Origin: Bacteroidales bacterium UBA4893
GTDB taxonomy: Bacteria; Bacteroidota; Bacteroidia; Bacteroidales; P3
Length of the DNA: 64,000 bases
Assembly (NCBI GenBank): GCA_002399025.1
Contig: DHCV01000019.1
Span: 96,922 to 160,921, forward strand
Direction of reading: 5' to 3'
In this document: piece by piece, positions 1 through 8,020 of the stretch
Layout of the letters: each line of letters begins with the position of its first letter
Numbering within the stretch: position 1 is the first letter of the stretch
Position numbers and translations under genes: made by a program
The notes under the pieces: generated by a model
Database searches by the model: none
Told to the model about the DNA's origin: nothing
Seen by the model: only the letters and a program-made list of their open reading frames with translations

Positions 1-62
1 AAGTTTAATTAGTTTAATTTTGATATATCCTATTGTTAATACTTATATAGATAATACTATTA

Positions 63-103
<41 letters not shown>

Positions 104-253
104 GGATATTCTATTTATGCAAGAACAAATTCGTTTGACTTAGGTTTTCAGACAATTATAATTACATAATGTCTCTTTCTTTTTCTCTGAAAACCTATAA
201 CCGTTTTTAAATCAAAAGAGCAAAAAAAAAATTAAAATTTAAAAACAAATAAA

Positions 254-1381
254 ATGAATCAAATAAAAATAATAATAGCAATAGCAATAATAGCAATATT
301 TGCAGTTGCATGTACAGATGAAGAACAAATTACAAATGGTGCTACATCTAGTTATGTAAATAATATAAAATCAGGTGAGCAAATTGATAGTATGATGTAT
401 TATAATATTGAAAATGAAGATGCATTTGTTCATAATAAATATTGTGATTATGAACAAAATAGCTTTATGGATTCTGAAATGATATCTTTAATCAATCACA
501 TTGATGTTTTGATAAAGAAAAATCAAATATCTAAAAATAATTATACTATCAAAGAAGCAGTATTTGTTATGGAGACTTATTTTAATTATGCGATAGTTAA
601 TAAGCAAACACAATTTGACACTTCAAGTTATGATGCGCAAAACTTTAGTTTTACTGTGGATTTAAATTCAAATGGTGTAATAAATGCAGATAAATTGAGA
701 CAAAAATACATGTTAGTTGTTCAAAACATTTTGTCAACTATGGGTGAACATTTCCTTCAATATTCAGACTTATATGTTACTAATAAAACATCATCCTCAG
801 TTACTTTTGAATTTGGAATGACATCATTTGCCAAAGTTGGAGCAAATTTTAGTAGAGGTATGATAGTGAAACAATATGGAGAAACACTTTCAATCCCTAA
901 TAACACGGCGTCTGATTGGAATTATATTAACAATAATGAAACTGATGAAGTTTTCAGATTTTATAGTAAAAAAAATGTAACCGATTTCTACATTAATTAT
1001 TTAACCATAACTTCTCCTCTACCTTCTACAAATGGGTATTTGTATGCACAGTATATGAGTTCAACATGGTTTACACCAATAAATCATGCAATGAATTTTG
1101 TTTATCCTATTGGTTATAATTACGGAATTGGCAGTTTGGTGAATATGGTAAATGCTACAATTAGAGCATCAAATTTCCTTTCATCTTTACTTATTAACAA
1201 TCCTTCACAATATACTAATACAGATATTATTCCTAAATGCCGAAGGATAGAAGATGTTTATCCATCAAAGAAAATTCAGACACATGCATATATTCATCAG
1301 ATGAAATTCGGTCTAAAGGTTTCGGATGTCATAAGTACTTTTTTACATAACTTAACAGTTGATACGAGTATTTTTATTTAA
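254..1381 (+). CDS. Putative outer-surface or periplasmic lipoprotein, function unknown
   Basis: This encodes 375 residues. The N-terminus is a short basic start, a hydrophobic stretch rich in Ile and Ala, and a lipobox-like AVAC with Cys20 followed by an acidic TDEEQ, which is typical of an exported Bacteroidota lipoprotein. I recognise no domain in the remainder, which is Asn, Ser and Tyr rich. The ATG follows an A-rich stretch usual for translation starts in this phylum. The stop lies 12 bp before the ATG I prefer for the next gene, so the two are probably cotranscribed. The GTAT microsatellite upstream may affect expression. Confidence 0.8.
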   Translation: MNQIKIIIAIAIIAIFAVACTDEEQITNGATSSYVNNIKSGEQIDSMMYYNIENEDAFVHNKYCDYEQNSFMDSEMISLINHIDVLIKKNQISKNNYTIKEAVFVMETYFNYAIVNKQTQFDTSSYDAQNFSFTVDLNSNGVINADKLRQKYMLVVQNILSTMGEHFLQYSDLYVTNKTSSSVTFEFGMTSFAKVGANFSRGMIVKQYGETLSIPNNTASDWNYINNNETDEVFRFYSKKNVTDFYINYLTITSPLPSTNGYLYAQYMSSTWFTPINHAMNFVYPIGYNYGIGSLVNMVNATIRASNFLSSLLINNPSQYTNTDIIPKCRRIEDVYPSKKIQTHAYIHQMKFGLKVSDVISTFLHNLTVDTSIFI

Positions 1382-1393
1382 TTGATGATAGCC

Positions 1394-2845
1394 ATGAGAA
1401 GAATATATTTTTTAATTCTACTATGTTTAAGTTTTAGTCTAAATGCACAAGTATTTACAACATCATATATGAATGATAGTGTTGAAATAAAAGAGAAGAC
1501 TAATGTTCCATTAGGTAATTATAAGATAATGAATTATGATAATGATGGCTATTGGTCTAAGGTTTCAGATCAAGAAATTGTTAATTATAATGATACCTTG
1601 GGAGAGATAGGTTGTGTTGAAATGTCAATCCCAAGAGATTATCAAATCAAATATGGTAATAAGTTGTATTTATTAAATTATGCATGTCATGATGAAATGG
1701 ATACGAATTTTTTATTCACCACTGTAGTAGATTCAATTTCTTTTTTTTATTATGATATTTCAAGTCGAACAGAGTCTTATGTTAATATAAATGATAGTTT
1801 AGTTGAATTTCTTTATCGTTATATCTTTCTTGAACAATCAAAAGAAATAGCAATTGTTTCTGCCCCTCGAATAGATATTATGGATAGTAATAGTATAATA
1901 AATGCAAATCATTTTAAAGTAACAATTATAGATACTCTTGGTAATATACTGAGATATAATAATATTAATAGAAGATTACATGATTTCAATTTCGATGAGC
2001 AAAGTAATGATATTATAATTAGTGGGAGCGAGACTGGTACTAGCTCTAGTTCAACAAAAATATATTATATAAATAAGTCGTCTTTAGAGTTAGTAGATAG
2101 TATAAATACTGATAGAGATTATTTATTTTTAAAAACAATCAACGATTCAATAGTTTGTGGTATAAATGCTTATCATGCAATTAATGTAGATATTTATAAC
2201 ACAAGGAGTAAAACAGTTATTAGTAATTGTTATCAAGTAAACTCTATTTCTGTTTCTTCTCCTTGGAATTGGTTTGCAACAAGTAAAGCATTTATAGATT
2301 TTAAAAATCCGGATTCTATATTTTTTGCTTGTGAACTTAGAGACAGTAACCCTTTTGGCTCATATGGAATAGAAATATTTAATTTCAAATTAGATGGTAG
2401 TTTAAATTATAGGTATCTTTTTAATAATTATCAATCAGAATATGTAAGAGGAATTAGAGGCGTTACAGCAACTAATGATTATGGACTTATATTGGATGTT
2501 AATTCACGTAATAATGATATTACATCTAACGCTTGGCTATTAAAGTATTCTCCTTATGGTAATGGTTATGAAAGTTTAAATGATATTGAAATCAATAATC
2601 AATCATTAGTAAATGTATATCCTAATCCTGCAAAAGACTTTATTAATGTTGATATTGAAGCAACCAATTTTAAGCAAAGTGAAATTGAGTTATTTGATAT
2701 GCAAGGGAAATTAGTTAAGAAAGCAAAGTTAAGTGCTAAGCAAGGCAATAGGGTTAATGTTTCTAATCTTAATGCTGGAGCTTATACTTATAATGTATCT
2801 CTTAATGGCAAAACTATTAGTGGAAAGGTTATAGTTGGGGAATAA
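1394..2845 (+). CDS. T9SS type A sorting-domain protein, function unknown
   Basis: The protein is about 483 residues from the preferred ATG. It begins with a clean signal peptide (MRRIYFLILLCLSFSLNAQ) and ends with about 80 residues that match a T9SS type A sorting domain: the motif VYPNPAKD, then FDMQGKLVKK, then LNAGAYTYNV and a C-terminal GKVIVGE. It should therefore be exported by Sec, cross the outer membrane through SprA, and be released or anchored at the surface. The middle has no motif I recognise; phrases such as LLKYSPYGNG suggest a beta-propeller-like secreted protein, but weakly. An upstream TTG (1382) and ATG (1385) are in frame; ATG 1394 gives the best signal peptide. It forms a pair with the lipoprotein gene. 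Confidence 0.85.
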   Translation: MRRIYFLILLCLSFSLNAQVFTTSYMNDSVEIKEKTNVPLGNYKIMNYDNDGYWSKVSDQEIVNYNDTLGEIGCVEMSIPRDYQIKYGNKLYLLNYACHDEMDTNFLFTTVVDSISFFYYDISSRTESYVNINDSLVEFLYRYIFLEQSKEIAIVSAPRIDIMDSNSIINANHFKVTIIDTLGNILRYNNINRRLHDFNFDEQSNDIIISGSETGTSSSSTKIYYINKSSLELVDSINTDRDYLFLKTINDSIVCGINAYHAINVDIYNTRSKTVISNCYQVNSISVSSPWNWFATSKAFIDFKNPDSIFFACELRDSNPFGSYGIEIFNFKLDGSLNYRYLFNNYQSEYVRGIRGVTATNDYGLILDVNSRNNDITSNAWLLKYSPYGNGYESLNDIEINNQSLVNVYPNPAKDFINVDIEATNFKQSEIELFDMQGKLVKKAKLSAKQGNRVNVSNLNAGAYTYNVSLNGKTISGKVIVGE

Positions 2846-3030
2846 GTAATCCAAATTTGTTTTCTCATTAATTATCTATACTTAAATCCAAATTACTCGG
2901 TAGTAATTTTTATTAGAATATGGGATTTTCTATTCTCCTATATGTAAAATTTACTGCATAATTTGGATTTTATTTGATATAAGTGTATCAAACCCTTATT
3001 ATATCTTAATAAGATAAGGTTTAAATTTTG

Positions 3031-3113
3031 CAAGGTGGCAGGATGTAACATGCAAGGTGGCAGGATGCAGTATGTAAGGTGGCAGGATGTAATGTGTAAG
3101 GTGGCAGGATGCA
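3031..3113. repeat. 22-bp tandem repeat, about 3.8 copies
   Basis: Four successive units share an AAGGTGGCAGGATG core and start at 3031, 3053, 3075 and 3097. The variable bases are confined to the segment after the core. The array lies in the 487-bp gap between two convergent genes (2846-3332), together with AT-rich sequence and a terminator-like hairpin. There are no unique spacers, so it is a minisatellite and not a CRISPR. Confidence 0.9.
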
Positions 3114-3215
3114 AAATTTATTCCTTGTATAAATAAATTTATTCTTGATTTAAATAGATTATCTCCTTATTTAAATAGATTTATTATGGAGTTAAACTGA
3201 GATAAATAATGTTTT

Positions 3216-3253
3216 AAAGGCTAATAAATAAATCATTTTATTTATTAGCCTTT
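3216..3253. terminator. Bidirectional terminator-like hairpin
   Basis: A perfect 17-bp inverted repeat (3216-3232 and 3237-3253) encloses a 4-base TCAT loop. The stem carries GGCT/AGCC near its base, flanked by A-rich sequence on one side and T-rich on the other. It lies between the convergent ends of the T9SS-sorted gene and the DUF4340 gene and could serve both. Confidence 0.7.
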
Positions 3254-3332
3254 AATTGAATTGTGTTATAAAATATTTATGCTGATTTAAAAAGAAAATT
3301 TCAAATCTAAAATATTAATTGATTTTGTATTT

Positions 3333-4403
3333 CTAATTCTTTCTTGGGAAATAGTAGGAGGCTGGTTTGAGAAGGTTATCAAAGGCAAAGTATTGTAAGA
3401 TTAATGTGTCTTTGCTTCCATCCATAATTCCATACATTCTGTTTATATCAAATATTTCATAGAAATCATCCTTGTCATTCTCACTTACCCATGTGCCTTC
3501 ATTAAGTTTCATATAGGTTTTAAGGCTTTTGGTGTTTCCTTTTTTGTCCTTAACGGTAAAGATAAAGCTTGGAGATTTAGAGAAGATTGTATCTACTTGA
3601 ATTTTGGGAATATCCTTTGCTACGTTTTCAAAGTTAAGATCAAAAAAGCTTGAAATAAGTGCAGTAACTTTAATGGTGTCAAAAGCTGAAAGTCTTTCTT
3701 TTTCTTTCAAAAGTTTAAAATGGAAAGTGTTTCCTTCGCTGTATATTTCAAAACTTTCTTCTGGAAGTTGAGGAAGTTCAACTCTAATTAGAGCAATGTC
3801 GTTAGGGTTATATTTGAATATTGTGTGAGTTTTCCAATCATCGGCATCGGCAGTAAAACGTGTTGAGAGATATCCTCTAAAGTTCGGAATATGAATTACG
3901 GAAGGGTTGTTTTCTCCCTTAACCATCATATATGTTCCCATATTATCCATAGTTTGGTCGCCAACATAAATGGTCTTTTCCAATTTTTCTTTTTTGAAAA
4001 GCTTGATAAAGCCAATGTTTATATAATAACTTTGGGTGTAAACATCAACTCTAACGTTTCTTGCAGAAAGTTGTTTGACGATATTGGCGTGTGCTGCCTT
4101 TGCAACCGGTCCTCTCACTCTCATGTTCCTTAGGGTTTGCAATAGGGTATTAACCATCATTGGTGCTGCCTCAAAATCGTTATTCGTTACCCAAACGCTA
4201 TCGCTTGTCTTTTTCAAATCAGTCTTGTTCCCATCCCTATCTTCCAAAACAATTCGAGTAATCTTTTTTGTGTCATCAATATGAAAATTTTGCTCCAATG
4301 TTGAGTCCTTACGAGTTGAAAGAACAATAGTAGTAATTATGCTTAGAAGGATAATTGCTAATATAATAATATAGTTTTTCTGTTTCCTTGTTAATTGTTT
4401 CAT
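3333..4403 (-). CDS. DUF4340 domain protein, third gene of the gldF-gldG operon
   Basis: The 356-residue protein has one N-terminal membrane anchor (about residues 11-30, IIILAIILLSII) and a long extracytoplasmic region. The pattern of a residue-by-residue threshold such as RIVLEDRDGNKT followed by SVWVTNN resembles DUF4340, a domain often found beside GldG-like proteins. It starts 6 bp after the gldG stop, so it is almost certainly cotranslated with gldF and gldG and probably works with that ABC module. Its biochemical role is unknown. It ends facing the T9SS-sorted gene, with the 3216-3253 hairpin between them. Confidence 0.75.
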   Translation of the reverse strand: MKQLTRKQKNYIIILAIILLSIITTIVLSTRKDSTLEQNFHIDDTKKITRIVLEDRDGNKTDLKKTSDSVWVTNNDFEAAPMMVNTLLQTLRNMRVRGPVAKAAHANIVKQLSARNVRVDVYTQSYYINIGFIKLFKKEKLEKTIYVGDQTMDNMGTYMMVKGENNPSVIHIPNFRGYLSTRFTADADDWKTHTIFKYNPNDIALIRVELPQLPEESFEIYSEGNTFHFKLLKEKERLSAFDTIKVTALISSFFDLNFENVAKDIPKIQVDTIFSKSPSFIFTVKDKKGNTKSLKTYMKLNEGTWVSENDKDDFYEIFDINRMYGIMDGSKDTLILQYFAFDNLLKPASYYFPRKN

Positions 4404-4409
4404 GTGTTT

Positions 4410-6236
4410 TTATTGTTTTTTCTTTTGAAATGGTTTTTCTGTTTTTGATTTAAGGCTTTTGGGAGCAAAAATGTATTTTCTTTTCCTTATGAAATGTATT
4501 GCAAAGCCCATAATCAAAACAATTATGATTGGAACTCCAATATTAATAATTTGCCAAAATGATTTCTCCTTTTCAGCTTTCACACTGTCCAACTTTCTCA
4601 TTGCAACTTCTCTCGAACGAAGAGGAATCATGTCCTCATCACCACAAAGATAGTTAACACAATTAATCAGAAACTCCTTATTTCCATACATTTCTCTTGT
4701 ATATCTGTCATATCCCAAAGGCAAAGGCTGACCATTTACATAATCATTCCTAATTATATCCCCATCAGCAATAACAATCATGGAATTTGTAGTGTCGCAA
4801 GTTTCTTTAAAGGCAATCATTTGATTATCCATCATCTCTGGAGCCAAACGATGCTTAAAGGCAGAAGTGAATTTTCCTTCCAATAGCATGGCAACGTTCA
4901 AATTGGACATATTAAAAAGTCGAGGGTCTTGCTTTTGCTTAAGCATCTCCAAAGAAACTATGGCAGGAGCATTCATAATTCGAGTATTGTTGGAAGTAGT
5001 AAGTAGTGGAATCTTTGTAATATCGTTTTGAATAGTATCAATGCTACTTGCAAACTGCATCTTTACCGGATTAATCTTATCAGTAATTATATGATTTGAA
5101 TTAGGGCTTAGAACAGGGAAGAAATTCCAAGGATAGTAGGTGAATTGAGGCGTGTTGTCGCCATAAACTCCCGTAATGATTGGAACTTTTGAACACTGCA
5201 TATCCATAACCAAATTAGTGTTTAGCCTAACTCCATAACGGAAAAGAGGGTCGTTAACTCCTGTCAAATTGGAAATTGCATAAGTCTCTCCCTTGTCTTG
5301 AATGCTGTCCATAGAACAAAGCAAAGGGTCAACAAGCCAAAGTATCCTTCCGCCGTGCATAACGAATTGGTCTAAGATATAAAAATCCTTATAGGAGAAT
5401 ACACTTGTTGGGTTAGCAATGATAAGAGTTTTGTAAATGTTTCTGAATTTTACTTCATTAGGACGCAATGAATCATAAACCCTTTCAGTAACTGCGTTGA
5501 GTTTTTCATCTAAGGTAATGGTGTCAACTGCATAGAAATCGTTGATGCTCCCAATAAAATCCCACATATATGGTAAATCCCATTCTCCATGTCCTCTTAT
5601 GATTGCAATTCTGTTCTTAAAGGAAGTTGTAAGGCTACGAAGGGCGGAATAGATATTATATTCTAAGTTTTGAACAGAACTATTAAGTATTTCTTGCTCA
5701 CCTGTTCCTTTGGTAGAGATTAGTGAAATGATTTTTGTCTCCCCTTTATAGGATATTTCTAAATAAGGAAACATATATTGCCTAACTTGACCGTCCTTTT
5801 GTTGGGAGGTTTTTAGTATTGGTTGGAAGCCTTTCTCAAACAAACGTTTATAAAACTGTGCTTGGTCTTTTTTGTCCTTAAAATCATTTGGATTTAAAAA
5901 TTCAAACTCAATATTCTTATTATAGGAACGAAACTGATTAATCATTTCCTTTGTTTCATTTCTCAAACGCTTGTAGTCTGCAGGAATTTCTCCCTCCAAG
6001 TAGCAGCGAATGAAAACTATATCATCAACATTTTTCAATAAATCTTTTGTAGAACGAGAAAGAGTATAACGTTTTTCGCTTGTAAGGTCTAATCTTTGGA
6101 AGAAATAGTAGCCCACAATATTCAAAAAGATAATAAAAACCAGCCCTATTGTGAGTTGGAGTATATGCGATTTCTTTACATCTGTCTTGGCATCGGTTTT
6201 TCCAAACAAACCCTTAATAACACTTAGTATCTTCAT
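4410..6236 (-). CDS. gldG: GldG, auxiliary component of a gliding-type ABC transporter
   Basis: The 608-residue protein has a transmembrane helix at about residues 29-48, a large extracytoplasmic ABC-associated region, and a second helix near residue 570-590 (IINIGVPIIIVLIMGFAI) before a basic tail. The sequence RYTLSRSTKDLL just after the first helix and IAIIRGHGEWDLPYM in the middle are characteristic of the GldG/IntraFlagellar-type ABC_transp_aux family. In Flavobacterium, GldA (ATPase), GldF (permease) and GldG form an ABC transporter linked to gliding; in non-gliding Bacteroidota the role is unclear. It lies 10 bp after gldF. No GldA ATPase gene is in the window. Confidence 0.9.
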   Translation of the reverse strand: MKILSVIKGLFGKTDAKTDVKKSHILQLTIGLVFIIFLNIVGYYFFQRLDLTSEKRYTLSRSTKDLLKNVDDIVFIRCYLEGEIPADYKRLRNETKEMINQFRSYNKNIEFEFLNPNDFKDKKDQAQFYKRLFEKGFQPILKTSQQKDGQVRQYMFPYLEISYKGETKIISLISTKGTGEQEILNSSVQNLEYNIYSALRSLTTSFKNRIAIIRGHGEWDLPYMWDFIGSINDFYAVDTITLDEKLNAVTERVYDSLRPNEVKFRNIYKTLIIANPTSVFSYKDFYILDQFVMHGGRILWLVDPLLCSMDSIQDKGETYAISNLTGVNDPLFRYGVRLNTNLVMDMQCSKVPIITGVYGDNTPQFTYYPWNFFPVLSPNSNHIITDKINPVKMQFASSIDTIQNDITKIPLLTTSNNTRIMNAPAIVSLEMLKQKQDPRLFNMSNLNVAMLLEGKFTSAFKHRLAPEMMDNQMIAFKETCDTTNSMIVIADGDIIRNDYVNGQPLPLGYDRYTREMYGNKEFLINCVNYLCGDEDMIPLRSREVAMRKLDSVKAEKEKSFWQIINIGVPIIIVLIMGFAIHFIRKRKYIFAPKSLKSKTEKPFQKKKQ

Positions 6237-6246
6237 AAACTATTCC

Positions 6247-6984
6247 TTATTTCTTCCAATTTCTGCTTTCTAAACTAATCTTGGTGAGTAGAAGAAAGAA
6301 AAATATTGCACTAAGATAATAAATAACATCTCTCGAATCAATCACTCCACGACTTATTGAAACATAGTGATGATTAATTCCAATGGATTTTACAATCAAA
6401 TCGGCATTTCCAAGTATTCCCAAGCTACCAATTGCGTCAAATCCAATATAGGTAAAGGCACAAATCAAAACAGAAACAATGAAAGCAATGATTTGATTAT
6501 TGGTTATTGAAGATGAAAACACTCCGATTGCCACAAATACACCTCCAAGCAAAATCAAACCAATGTAAGAGCCAATAATTCCACCCAAATCCAAATTCCC
6601 CTTTGGCATTCCTAATTGATAGACAGCAATTATATAGATTAAGGTTGGTAAAATGGATAGGAAAACAAGGGAAACACCAGCCAAAAACTTAGCTGTGATT
6701 ATGGAAATATCGCTTAAAGGCTTAGTTAAGAGAAGTTCAATTGTTCCGTTTTTCCTTTCCTCAGCCAGCATTTTCATTGTTATTGCAGGAATCAGGAAAA
6801 GAAAAACCCAAGGAGCAATCATAAATAACCCATCAATACCCGCATATCCAAAATCAATCACATTAAATTCCATAGGCAAGACCCAAAGGAACAAACCCAT
6901 AACAGCCAAAAATACAATAATGGTTATGTAACCCATTAAAGAAGAAAGGAAGCTGTTGAGCTCTTTTATAAACAGTACATACAT
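6247..6984 (-). CDS. gldF: GldF, ABC transporter permease subunit
   Basis: The 245-residue, very hydrophobic protein has about six membrane helices. The segment KMLAEERKNGTIELLLTKPL is the signature of ABC-2 type permeases of the GldF/NosY group, where it sits between helices 2 and 3. It heads a three-gene minus-strand operon with gldG and the DUF4340 gene and should supply the membrane channel for that complex. The ATPase partner is absent from this window and must be encoded elsewhere. A TAAGTTTG promoter element lies 45 bp upstream of the ATG. Confidence 0.9.
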   Translation of the reverse strand: MYVLFIKELNSFLSSLMGYITIIVFLAVMGLFLWVLPMEFNVIDFGYAGIDGLFMIAPWVFLFLIPAITMKMLAEERKNGTIELLLTKPLSDISIITAKFLAGVSLVFLSILPTLIYIIAVYQLGMPKGNLDLGGIIGSYIGLILLGGVFVAIGVFSSSITNNQIIAFIVSVLICAFTYIGFDAIGSLGILGNADLIVKSIGINHHYVSISRGVIDSRDVIYYLSAIFFFLLLTKISLESRNWKK

Positions 6985-7028
6985 TCTTTTACTGATATTT
7001 ATTATAAAAATAATATTTTTGCAAGTTG

Positions 7029-7036
7029 CAAACTTA
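7029..7036 (-). promoter_or_regulatory. Putative -7 promoter element for gldF
   Basis: TAAGTTTG on the minus strand matches the Bacteroidota -7 consensus TAnnTTTG and ends 45 bp before the gldF ATG. I see no good TTTG at the usual -33 distance. The rest of the 346-bp gap (6985-7330) is AT-rich with no gene I can support. Confidence 0.4.
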
Positions 7037-7330
7037 CGAATTTAATTTGAAATATTATCTATCATATACCTATTTGTTCTACTATGTTCTATGTTTTTTG
7101 GGGAATAAGACCTCAGATAAATAAAATCAAACGCCGACTTTTTAAATTTTTCTCTGAAAATAATTTTTAAAAAGTTTGGTTTAATTCGTCATAGTCTTCC
7201 TATATAATAATTGAATAGATATAATATAGAATTTAACGAAATAATATGATACAAATAAAGATAATAGAAAGAATGACTTATTTAAAGAATCGATTTCAAT
7301 AATAATAAAAAACTATAATTTAATTATTTG

Positions 7331-7936
7331 TTAGTCAGAAATAGGACCAAAAATAAGTATTCTAATTTTTGTTCTATCTTCAAAATATTTTGACATCGTT
7401 AGCTGAAAAACCCTATCTTCAATAATTCTTTGTACTTGTACATATCTTAGAGAGTTTATTCTTAAATTAAATTCATAAAAAAAATTATATCTATTTCTAT
7501 GCGCAAATTCATTATCTCCTTCAACAATAAGTGAATAATACTCCTCTAAAGGGTTAAGTGCATTTAATTTTGATTCTAAATTTAAGAAGTGCAATCTATT
7601 TTCTGAAATATGTTTATCAATAATTGTATAATAATCGATTATTCTAATTATGCCACCAGAAGTGTATAATATGCAGGTATCTAAGGAAGTTTTAGATCTT
7701 GAAATATAATAGTCATTGGATTGAATACTATCTATATTCCATCCTTTTTCTACTAAAACTGAAAGTACATTTGATATGCTATCTCCATAGTAAGAATTAA
7801 AATCAGCAATATAATTATTAGTTGGAATTGGTTTAGGTTTTTCAATATTATCATCCTCCTTACAGGAAAAAAGAAAAACTGTACTTAATGTTATAACTGT
7901 TATTAATGCAGTAATACTAAAATTATACTTTTTCAT
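7331..7936 (-). CDS. Small lipoprotein, function unknown
   Basis: The 201-residue protein has a lipoprotein signal: a basic MKKYNF start, a hydrophobic core, and LFSC with Cys25 followed by KEDDN, a charged linker and a Pro-rich stretch. The acidic and lysine residues after the Cys resemble a Bacteroidota surface lipoprotein export signal. No domain is recognised in the rest. It stands alone between the gldF operon and sprA and is more AT-rich than its neighbours. Two promoter-like -7 elements lie just upstream (7945-7952 and 7976-7983 on the minus strand). Confidence 0.75.
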   Translation of the reverse strand: MKKYNFSITALITVITLSTVFLFSCKEDDNIEKPKPIPTNNYIADFNSYYGDSISNVLSVLVEKGWNIDSIQSNDYYISRSKTSLDTCILYTSGGIIRIIDYYTIIDKHISENRLHFLNLESKLNALNPLEEYYSLIVEGDNEFAHRNRYNFFYEFNLRINSLRYVQVQRIIEDRVFQLTMSKYFEDRTKIRILIFGPISD

Positions 7937-7944
7937 TTTAGGAC

Positions 7945-7983
7945 AAATTTAATGTTAATATGATTATTTTAAAGCAAAGATAA
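7945..7983 (-). promoter_or_regulatory. Two overlapping promoter candidates for the small lipoprotein
   Basis: On the minus strand TAAATTTG (7952-7945) and TATCTTTG (7983-7976) both match TAnnTTTG; the TTTG of the distal one could also act as a -33 box for the proximal one at a slightly long spacing of 23 bp. The proximal element would start transcription almost at the ATG. Confidence 0.45.
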
Positions 7984-8020
7984 TGTTATTTTTTTGAATA
8001 TGGAACATATAGCTTATATT

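Noticed and set aside
3031..3113. CRISPR array
   Set aside because: The 22-bp units are directly joined, with no unique spacers and no cas genes nearby.
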